Positions 1-5,368 of a DNA stretch of 8,985 nucleotides are shown one piece after another. The position numbers were made by a program, and so were the translations under genes. The stretch spans positions 1 through 8,985 of the forward strand of contig DATJHJ010000028.1 of the NCBI GenBank assembly GCA_035494015.1, read 5' to 3'. A model generated the notes under the pieces. It searched no databases. It was given only the letters and a program-made list of their open reading frames with translations, and was not told where the DNA came from. This stretch comes from CADCTB01 sp035494015 (GTDB taxonomy: Bacteria > Actinomycetota > Acidimicrobiia > Acidimicrobiales > AC-14). Within the stretch, counting starts at the first letter, position 1. The number at the start of each line of letters is the position of its first letter.

Positions 1-1085
1 CCGCCCACCCGCCGGGGGCTCAGAGTGGGATCCTCGGGATCCTCGGTCCCGGCCCGGCGGACCACACCGGCGAGCTCGAACACGTCGACCATGTCGACCA
101 CGTCGTGCCCGATCATGCGGGCGACGGAAGCGTCGTCCCACCTGGGGAAAGAGAAGGCGTCGAGGACGGCGGCGGCGGCCACGTCGGCCAGGTCGTCGAT
201 CGGGAGCGGGCCCTGGACGACGTAGTCGAGGAGCTGGTTGACCTCGGGCCACCAGTCCGGTCTCCGCTGGGCCGACAGGGCGCCCATGGCCAGCAGCGCG
301 CCCACGGCCCGGTCGAAGGAGGCGCCGGGGTCGGCGGCGACGGCCGCACCGCACTTGGTGGCGATGACCCGGCCGTGGGTCACCCGCAGCACGCCGGCCT
401 TCTTGGCCCAGGTGAACACCAGGCTGAGCCGGCGCAGTTCGGCCGCGCTCCTCGTCGTGAACGTCCGGCTGCCGATCCGCTGGTCCACGACGTCGCCGGT
501 CTCCAGGAGGTCGACGAGGGCACGGGCGTCCGCCAGGGTCAGGTTCCCGGTCTGGGTGAGCTTGCGACCGTCACCGACGAACTCGGCCAGGCGGCGAACA
601 ACCCGAGGATGGGAGCGGCGGCCCGGGACTCGACGACCGCGCCGTCGTCGGGCATCGGGATCGGTGAGGTCCACGTTCTCCGCCGCGGCCGCGCCGAACA
701 GCGACTTGGCCATGCCGGAGTTCGACGAGTCGCCCATGGCGTCGACGAACTCGTCGGTGAGCGCTTCGGCCACCTGCACCAGCTCGGCGAGCGGGGAGGA
801 ACCCGGAGCCAGCAGGCCCGACGCCTGGAGGAAGGCCATGAAGGCGCCCACCGCCTCGGGGATGGGCAGGCAGTCGGCGGGGGAGACACTGAGCGTGCGC
901 GGGCACCAGTCGAGCAGGAAATCGGCGACGTCGTCGCTCCGCAGGGCGGCGTCGCCGGCCCGCTCGGGCGCCTCGCCGGCCGGCATGCCCCCGTCCTCCT
1001 GCAGCCACCGATCGAAGCGGGCCAGCAGTGCCGCCTGGGCGCTGTGGAAGCCCTTCTCGTCGTTCGGGCCGAACCTCATGCGCAT
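1..1085 (-). CDS. Uncharacterised actinobacterial protein, C-terminus cut by window edge, internal frame disturbance
   Basis: The minus-strand frame is open from ATG at 1085 to the window edge (361 residues seen, no stop reached). The N-terminus begins MRMRFGPNDEKGFHSAQ. The middle has a recognisable stretch, LAEFVGDGRKLTQTGNL followed by TLADARALVDLLETGD, then a helical part with WAKKAGVLRVTHGRVIATK and a C-terminal region ending LSPGGWA. From memory this pattern occurs in long actinobacterial proteins often annotated as pRiA4b ORF-3-like or hypothetical. That is recollection, not a search, and no function is assigned. Residues 142-165 (591-662) are Arg-rich and use poor codons in this frame, while the +1 frame of the same bases looks native. 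The start is the first ATG after the upstream VOC stop, 77 nt away; a second ATG lies two codons later, and no strong ribosome site is visible for either. The gene could be read through from the VOC promoter. Confidence 0.7.
   Translation of the reverse strand, partial: MRMRFGPNDEKGFHSAQAALLARFDRWLQEDGGMPAGEAPERAGDAALRSDDVADFLLDWCPRTLSVSPADCLPIPEAVGAFMAFLQASGLLAPGSSPLAELVQVAEALTDEFVDAMGDSSNSGMAKSLFGAAAAENVDLTDPDARRRRGRRVPGRRSHPRVVRRLAEFVGDGRKLTQTGNLTLADARALVDLLETGDVVDQRIGSRTFTTRSAAELRRLSLVFTWAKKAGVLRVTHGRVIATKCGAAVAADPGASFDRAVGALLAMGALSAQRRPDWWPEVNQLLDYVVQGPLPIDDLADVAAAAVLDAFSFPRWDDASVARMIGHDVVDMVDVFELAGVVRRAGTEDPEDPTLSPRRVG
28..45. repeat. Two tandem copies of a 9-bp unit
   Basis: The unit GGATCCTCG occurs twice back to back (28-36 and 37-45). 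It lies inside the partial minus-strand gene, where it encodes the repeated acidic tripeptide in TEDPEDPTL. Being a multiple of three, it keeps the frame. It is probably a small slippage duplication in a linker. Confidence 0.6.
591..662 (-). other. Segment read in a shifted frame (paired indels) inside the uncharacterised gene
   Basis: In the main frame these 24 codons give an Arg-rich string (DPDARRRGRRVP...) with about 13 of 23 counted codons ending in G or C. Shifting by one base gives IPMPDDGAVVESRAAAPILG then LFAA, with 23 of 24 codons ending in G or C, as in the flanking coding sequence. Removing one base near 662 and restoring one near 590 (a GCCGC-CTG context) would join VDLT to this block and then to LAEFVGDG. 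This looks like two compensating single-base indels, either real or from sequencing or assembly. Confidence 0.7.
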
Positions 1086-1162
1086 GGCGACAGCTTCGTG
1101 CCCCGGTACGCCGCCGGTGGTGAACCCTCGTCGGGCCGGCCACCGGCGGCTGCGACCGGGAC

Positions 1163-1570
1163 CTACTCGGCGTAGTGCTGGTCGCCGCCGGCGCCCGCCG
1201 CCACCTTCCAGAGGTAGCCGTCGGGGTCGGTGAAGAAGCCGCTCACGCCCCAGCCGGCCTTTTCCACCGGCTTGGCGATGGCGCCACCGGCCCGCTCGGC
1301 GTCAGCCAGGAGGGTGGCGACCCGGTCCTCGTCGGGGACGATGTAGTTGAGGGCGAAGCCGCGGAAGCCGCTGCTCTCGGGGGCGACCGCGGCATCCGCG
1401 GCCAGGGCGTCCCACGGGTAGAGGCCGAAGCCGCACGAGCCGTCGCCCATCTTGAACGAGACCCAGTAGGGCGTGTCCTGCTCGACGGGCCAGCCGAGGG
1501 CCTCGTAGAACTTCTTGGCCCGGTCCAGGTCACGCACGCCGAGGGTGATGGCGCTCACATAGGGGTTCAT
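1163..1570 (-). CDS. VOC-fold (glyoxalase/bleomycin-resistance superfamily) protein
   Basis: This 135-residue protein has the two beta-alpha-beta-beta-beta units of the vicinal oxygen chelate fold. The first unit contains SAITLGVRDLDRAKKFYEALGW; the second contains FALNYIVPDEDRVATLLADAERAGG and ends FFTDPDGYLWKVA. The substrate cannot be told. The usual C-terminal metal-ligand glutamate (PWEVA in the paralogue at 3022-3444) is replaced by Lys in LWKVA, so classical metal chemistry is doubtful and a binding or sequestering role is possible. An in-frame GTG at 1582 exists but overlaps the AAGGAG ribosome site (1587-1582). ATG at 1570 lies 11 nt after that site and is preferred. The gene is divergent from the sigma gene and has an exact ECF41-type promoter (1623-1649) upstream. 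It is a paralogue of the last gene of the sigma operon (shared ITLGVRDL.RA..FYE..GW). Confidence 0.88.
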   Translation of the reverse strand: MNPYVSAITLGVRDLDRAKKFYEALGWPVEQDTPYWVSFKMGDGSCGFGLYPWDALAADAAVAPESSGFRGFALNYIVPDEDRVATLLADAERAGGAIAKPVEKAGWGVSGFFTDPDGYLWKVAAGAGGDQHYAE

Positions 1571-1586
1571 CTCGGTGATCACTCCT

Positions 1587-1613
1587 TGTCACATCTGGTG
1601 GGTTCGCTGCGTC
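1587..1613 (+). promoter_or_regulatory. ECF41-type promoter for the sigma-factor operon
   Basis: TGTCACA (1587-1593, -35) is followed by 16 bases and CGTC (1610-1613, -10). This matches the TGTCACA-N16-CGTC promoter reported for ECF41 sigma factors, which autoregulate. The start site would fall near 1619-1622, leaving a leader of about 30 nt that contains GGGAG (1636-1640) before ATG at 1651. The link to this sigma factor is inferred from the match and adjacency. Confidence 0.82.
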
Positions 1614-1622
1614 AACACCGAT

Positions 1623-1649
1623 GACGGATCACGACGGGAGAATGTGACA
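1623..1649 (-). promoter_or_regulatory. ECF41-type promoter for the divergent VOC gene
   Basis: On the minus strand TGTCACA (1649-1643) is followed by exactly 16 bases and CGTC (1626-1623). It is the mirror image of the sigma promoter and equally exact. The start site would be near 1614-1617, leaving a leader of about 45 nt before ATG at 1570. The two promoters face each other with only 9 bp between their -10 boxes, so two polymerases could hardly occupy both at once. The -35 box sits directly in front of the sigma start codon. Confidence 0.8.
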
Positions 1650-1650
1650 G

Positions 1651-2511
1651 ATGGACGATCGGGACTGGCTGGCCGAGAGCTTCGAGGCCCACCGGCGCCA
1701 CCTGCTGGCGGTCGCATACAGGATGCTCGGCTCGGCCGGCGAGGCCGAGGACGCGGTGCAGGAGTCGTGGTTCCGGCTGAGCCGGTCCGACACCAGCGAG
1801 GTCGAGAACCTTGGTGGCTGGCTGACCACGACCGTGGCCCGCGTGTGCCTCGACATGCTGCGCTCCCGTACGGCCCGGCGGGAGGACCCCCTGCCCGCCG
1901 ACCCGCCCGCGCTGACCGACCCCACGGAGCCCGAGCACGAGGCGGTGCTCGCCGACTCGGTCGGGCTGGCCCTGCTCGTCGTCCTCGAGACGCTCACCCC
2001 GGCCGAGCGGCTGGCCTTCGTGCTGCACGACATGTTCGCCGTCCCCTTCGAAGAGATCGCCCCCATCGTGGGCCGCACGCCGGCCGCCGCCCGCCAGCTG
2101 GCCAGCAGGGCTCGGCGGCGGGTCCAGGGGGCCGGCCCGGCGGGCGACACCGACCTGGCCCGCCGCCGGGAGGTGGTCGACGCCTTCCTGGCCGCCGCAC
2201 GCCGGGGCGACTTCGAGGCCCTCCTCGCCGTCCTCGACCCCGACGTCGTCCTGCGGGCCGACCCCGCCTCGCTCCAGATGGGCGCCGAGGAGGCCCGCGG
2301 CGCCGTCGCCGTCGCCGGCAGCTTCGCCGGCCGGGCCCGGGCCGCCCAGCCCGCCCTCCTCGACGGCGACATCGGGCTCGTCTGGGCCCGGGGTGGGGAG
2401 CCGCAGGTCGTGTTCGCCATGACCATCGTCGACGGCCGTATCGTCGAGATCGAGATGGTGGCCGATCGCCAACGGCTCGACGAGCTTGACGTGGTGGTGC
2501 TCGGCGACTGA
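1651..2511 (+). CDS. ECF RNA polymerase sigma factor with C-terminal SnoaL-like domain (SigJ/ECF41-ECF56 type)
   Basis: This 286-residue protein directs RNA polymerase to its own class of promoters. Region sigma-2 spans about 7-75 (LLAVAYRMLGSAGEAEDAVQ, then GWLTTTVARVCLDMLRS). Sigma-4 spans about 105-157 (LETLTPAERLAFVLHDMF, then GRTPAAARQLASRARRRV as the DNA-recognition helices). Residues about 172-280 form a SnoaL-like domain, which in this class takes the place of an anti-sigma partner and tunes activity. The WLPEP linker motif and DGGGR/K motif that I recall for classical ECF41 are absent: the linker reads RREDPLPADPPALTDP and the tail region has LRADPASLQMGA. The protein may therefore belong to a sister group such as ECF56. 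ATG at 1651 has GGGAG 10 nt upstream. Two VOC genes follow in the same operon, and no carboxymuconolactone decarboxylase/oxidoreductase/epimerase gene, the usual ECF41 neighbour, is present in the window. Confidence 0.93.
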   Translation: MDDRDWLAESFEAHRRHLLAVAYRMLGSAGEAEDAVQESWFRLSRSDTSEVENLGGWLTTTVARVCLDMLRSRTARREDPLPADPPALTDPTEPEHEAVLADSVGLALLVVLETLTPAERLAFVLHDMFAVPFEEIAPIVGRTPAAARQLASRARRRVQGAGPAGDTDLARRREVVDAFLAAARRGDFEALLAVLDPDVVLRADPASLQMGAEEARGAVAVAGSFAGRARAAQPALLDGDIGLVWARGGEPQVVFAMTIVDGRIVEIEMVADRQRLDELDVVVLGD

Positions 2512-2526
2512 GAGAGGAGCCAACCG

Positions 2527-3009
2527 ATGGCGATCATGAACAAGATCACCCCCTGCCTTTGGTTCGACACCGAAGGCGAGGAAGCGGCCAGGTTCTACAC
2601 GGACATCTTCGACAACTCCAAGATCGTCCAGATCTCCCACTACGGCTCGGCCGGTCCCCGTCCCGAGGGCATGGTCATGACCGTCGACTTCATCCTCGAC
2701 GGCCAGCCGTTCGTCGCCCTCAATGGAGGCCCCGACTTCAGGTTCAACGAGGCCGTTTCGTTCCAGGTGAACTGCGAGTCGCAGGACGAGGTCGACCGGC
2801 TGTGGGCCGCCCTCGGCCACGGCGGCGAGGAGGGACCGTGCGGTTGGCTGAAGGACCGCTTCGGCGTGTCCTGGCAAATCATCCCGACGGTGCTGGACGA
2901 GCTGATCAACGAACCCGACACCGAGCGGGCGCAGCGGGCCATGACGGCCATGCTGGGCATGGGCAAGCTCGACGTGGCCGAGCTCCTCCGGGCCGCCGAC
3001 GCGGGCTGA
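2527..3009 (+). CDS. PhnB-like VOC protein (3-demethylubiquinone-9 3-methyltransferase-like domain)
   Basis: This 160-residue protein has MNKITPCLWFDTEGEEAARF, then YTDIFDNSKI, VMTVDFILDGQPFVALNGGP, and SFQVNCESQDEVDRLWAAL followed by GWLKDRFGVSWQIIP. This is the typical pattern of the PhnB/3-dmu-9_3-mt branch of the VOC superfamily. Despite the family name there is no SAM-binding motif, so a methyltransferase activity should not be assumed. The tail TERAQRAMTAMLGMGKLDVAEL is characteristic of the family. The start is ATG with AGGAG (2515-2519) 7 nt upstream. It lies 15 nt after the sigma-factor stop and is almost certainly cotranscribed with it, placing it under the sigma factor's own promoter. 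The substrate is unknown; a role in handling a toxic small molecule or modified metabolite is inference. Confidence 0.9.
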   Translation: MAIMNKITPCLWFDTEGEEAARFYTDIFDNSKIVQISHYGSAGPRPEGMVMTVDFILDGQPFVALNGGPDFRFNEAVSFQVNCESQDEVDRLWAALGHGGEEGPCGWLKDRFGVSWQIIPTVLDELINEPDTERAQRAMTAMLGMGKLDVAELLRAADAG

Positions 3010-3021
3010 AAGACTGGTCCA

Positions 3022-3444
3022 ATGGAGCAGCGGGTCAGCCTCATCACCCTCGGCGTGCGCGACTTGGCGCGGGCCACGGCGTTCTACGAGTCGATGGGCT
3101 GGCGCCATGGCGCGGCCCCCGCCGACGACGTGGTGTTCTTCCAGGCCGGCGGCATGATCGTCGGCCTGTGGGGGCGCGACCAGCTGGCCGAGGACTCGAC
3201 CGTGGAGGACACGGGTGGCTGGGGCGGCATCACCCTGGCCTACAACACGCGGTCCCGGGAGGAGGTGGACCGGGTGATCGAGGAGGCCCGGGCCGCGGGG
3301 GCGACGATCGGGCGGGAGCCGGCCGAGACGTTCTGGGGCGGGTACTCCGCCCTGTTCGTCGACCCCGAAGGGCATCCGTGGGAGGTGGCCCACAACCCGG
3401 GCTGGCGGATCGACGACGACGGGTCGACCCACCTCGCCGAGTAG
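3022..3444 (+). CDS. VOC-fold (glyoxalase-like) protein, third gene of sigma operon
   Basis: This 140-residue VOC protein starts MEQRVSLITLGVRDLARATA, continues FYESMGW, and ends its second half with SALFVDPEGHPWEVAHNPGW. The Glu of PWEVA, a usual metal ligand in the superfamily, is kept, unlike in the paralogue at 1163-1570. The first beta strand lacks an obvious His ligand, so metal use is uncertain. Motif WGRDQLAEDS after the first half matches the family pattern (YPWDALAADA in the paralogue). It begins 12 nt after the PhnB-like gene with only a weak ribosome site, suggesting coupled translation. Its stop is 16 nt from the stop of the convergent cyclopropane synthase gene. Confidence 0.9.
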   Translation: MEQRVSLITLGVRDLARATAFYESMGWRHGAAPADDVVFFQAGGMIVGLWGRDQLAEDSTVEDTGGWGGITLAYNTRSREEVDRVIEEARAAGATIGREPAETFWGGYSALFVDPEGHPWEVAHNPGWRIDDDGSTHLAE

Positions 3445-3460
3445 CGGAGTAGCCGAGTCG

Positions 3461-4837
3461 CTAGTCCCAGCCGGCCCGGGTCGGGGGCATGCCGCTGCGG
3501 CCATTGCCGTCGGTCGCCACCCCGAGCACCTGGTGGACGGCGATGGCCCCGGACTCGAAGCGATTGGCCGACCCGGCCATGTAGATCCGCCAGACTCGAG
3601 CCCGGGCCGGCCCGACGAGGGCCACCGCTTCGTCCCAGTGGGCTTCGAGGTTGGCCACCCACGCGTGGAGCGTCTTGACGTAGTGCTCGCGGAGGCTCTC
3701 CACGTCGCGGACCTCGAAGCCGGCTCGCTCCATGGCCAGAATGGCCTCGCCCACGTCGATCAGCTCGCCGTCGGGGAACACGTAGCGGTACATGAACGAG
3801 CGGCGGCTCATCCGGCTCGATCCCGGGGTGGATATGGCGTGGTTCAGCAGCCGCCCACCCGGGCGCAGGCGGGCCCGCAACGTCTCGAAGTACTCGTCCT
3901 GGCGGGCCTTGCCGACATGTTCGAACATCCCGATGGAGGAGATGGCGTCGAGGTCGCCGTCCCGGACGGCGCGGTAGTCCTGGACCCGGATCTCGACCTG
4001 GCCGGCCAGGCCGGCGTCGCCCACCCGGCGGCGGGCCAGCTCGGCCTGCTCCCGGCTGACCGTCACGCCCACGACGGTCGCTCCATGGCATGCCGCGGCG
4101 TGCATGGCCATCGAGCCCCACCCGCAGCCGACGTCGAGCAACCGCATCCCAGGTTGCTCGTGGAGGCCGAGCTTGCGGCACGCCAGCTCGTACTTGGCCC
4201 ACTGGGCGGCCTCGAGCCCCATGTCCGGCGAGGCGAACCGGGCGCAGGAGTAGGCCATGGTCGGGCCGAGGAACAGGCGGTAGAAGTCGTTGCCGACGTC
4301 GTAGTGGTGGCTGACGGAAGCCGCGTCCCGGGACGTGGAGTGCCTTCGGCCGCGGGGCAGCACCTCTTCGGGCGGCGGGGGCAGCGGGGGACCGATGGCG
4401 CCCAGGTCCCGGGCGGCGCGTACGGCGGCCGACCAGCCCGGCAGGCCCAGGAAGCGCAGGTCGGCGGGCGCCCGGCGCTGGGCCTCGCCCAGCAGGGCGA
4501 TGATGTCTCCCTCGATCTCCATGTCGCCGCATACGAAGGCCCGGGCCAGGCCCAGCTCACCGGGCGCCCACAGCAGGCGCCGCAGGGCGTCGGCGGAACG
4601 GATCCGCACGACGCCCGGCCCGCCGTCGGGGCCGAGCGTCGACCCGTCGTAGAACTCGAAGCGGACCGGAACGGGCCGCCCGAGGAGCAGCTCGACGAGC
4701 GGCCTGGCCGTCTCGGCCACCGTGCCCGCCCCGCTCGGCGAGGGGGCGGCCACGGGAGCGGGTGGGCGCCGGAGCGGCAGGGGCTGATAGCGCGACTTCG
4801 GTCGTGCGCTGGTTCGTAACCTGGTCGACGTGGGCAC
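3461..4837 (-). CDS. cfa: Cyclopropane-fatty-acyl-phospholipid synthase family SAM methyltransferase
   Basis: This 458-residue enzyme is predicted to transfer a methyl(ene) carbon from S-adenosylmethionine to the double bond of membrane phospholipid acyl chains. Visible motifs: SHHYDVGNDFYRLFLGPTMA (176-195), Cys198 in YSCARF, the SAM-binding loop LDVGCGWGSMA (234-244), ISSIGMFEHVG (299-309) and FMYRYVFPDGEL (348-359). The C-terminal LREHYVKTLHAWVANLEAHW is typical of actinobacterial members. The first 40 residues are Pro/Arg-rich and probably disordered. It may be a UfaA1/BfaB-like enzyme making 10-methylene rather than cyclopropane lipids, but no flavin reductase partner is in the window, so the product is open. 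The start is GTG at 4837 with AGGAG (4851-4847) 9 nt upstream. It lies 48 nt after the MerR gene, as the third gene of the MFS-MerR operon. Confidence 0.92.
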   Translation of the reverse strand: MPTSTRLRTSARPKSRYQPLPLRRPPAPVAAPSPSGAGTVAETARPLVELLLGRPVPVRFEFYDGSTLGPDGGPGVVRIRSADALRRLLWAPGELGLARAFVCGDMEIEGDIIALLGEAQRRAPADLRFLGLPGWSAAVRAARDLGAIGPPLPPPPEEVLPRGRRHSTSRDAASVSHHYDVGNDFYRLFLGPTMAYSCARFASPDMGLEAAQWAKYELACRKLGLHEQPGMRLLDVGCGWGSMAMHAAACHGATVVGVTVSREQAELARRRVGDAGLAGQVEIRVQDYRAVRDGDLDAISSIGMFEHVGKARQDEYFETLRARLRPGGRLLNHAISTPGSSRMSRRSFMYRYVFPDGELIDVGEAILAMERAGFEVRDVESLREHYVKTLHAWVANLEAHWDEAVALVGPARARVWRIYMAGSANRFESGAIAVHQVLGVATDGNGRSGMPPTRAGWD

Positions 4838-4885
4838 GGGCTCTGTCTCCTGTGCTCGGTCCGGCAGGCGTGACCTCGGCAGCGG

Positions 4886-5368
4886 CTAGCTGTCCGGTCG
4901 ACCTGCCGGTTCGACCGCCCGCGTCGAGAGGTCACGGGCGATCTGCCGGTACCTGGCGGCCTTCTCCTCAAGCTCCGCCAGGAACGTCTGCAGCACGGCG
5001 AGCTTGGTCTGCACCTGCTCACGCATGCCGTTGTTGATGGTGATGGCCTCGGCCACCGCGTCGCGGTACCGCTCGTGGGAGACGCCCGCCCGCACCTCCT
5101 GGCGCAGCTCGGCCAGCCGGTCCTCGGCGTGGAGGATGGCGTTGATGCGCTCCAGGTCGAAGCCCATCACGTCCCGGAGCTCGAGGATGCGGGTCAGCCG
5201 GGCGACGTCACGGGCCGAGTAGCGCCGGCTGCCACCCGGGCTGCGCCCGGCCGGGTCGAGCATCCCGAGCTCCTGGTAGTAGCGCAGGGTGCGCGGGGAC
5301 ACGCCGGCCTGCTTGGCCACCTCCCCGATGCGGAAGCGGGCGTCGCCGGGCTCGGTCTCCGATGTCAT
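4886..5368 (-). CDS. MerR family transcriptional regulator
   Basis: This 160-residue protein has an N-terminal winged helix of MerR type (residues 11-80): FRIGEVAKQAGVSPRTLRYY, ELGMLDPAGRSPGGSRRYS, then RILELRDVMGFDLERI. A helical dimerisation segment follows (about 82-150). There is no cysteine anywhere, which argues against metal, thiol or Fe-S sensing; the short tail has no large ligand domain. It probably binds the dyad element at 7120-7148 and controls its own operon. The start chosen is ATG at 5368, which overlaps the exporter stop as ATGA and implies translational coupling. An upstream in-frame ATG at 5380 is possible but sits only one base after AGGAAG. It lies between the MFS exporter and the lipid methyltransferase genes. 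Confidence 0.93.
   Translation of the reverse strand: MTSETEPGDARFRIGEVAKQAGVSPRTLRYYQELGMLDPAGRSPGGSRRYSARDVARLTRILELRDVMGFDLERINAILHAEDRLAELRQEVRAGVSHERYRDAVAEAITINNGMREQVQTKLAVLQTFLAELEEKAARYRQIARDLSTRAVEPAGRPDS

Noticed and set aside
105..1175. Long plus-strand open frame opposite the leftmost gene
   Set aside because: Its product is low-complexity Gly/Arg/Ala with no recognisable motif, and the minus strand carries conserved-looking protein. It is a high-GC shadow.
3442..3463. Possible terminator between the convergent VOC and cyclopropane-synthase genes
   Set aside because: TAGCG (3442-3446) pairs with CGCTA (3459-3463), but the stem is only 5 bp, arises partly because both ends are TAG stops, and has no T-run.
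1612..3504. 630-codon minus-strand open frame across the sigma operon
   Set aside because: It covers three clear plus-strand genes with recognised motifs. His/Gly/Pro-rich composition marks it as an antisense shadow.
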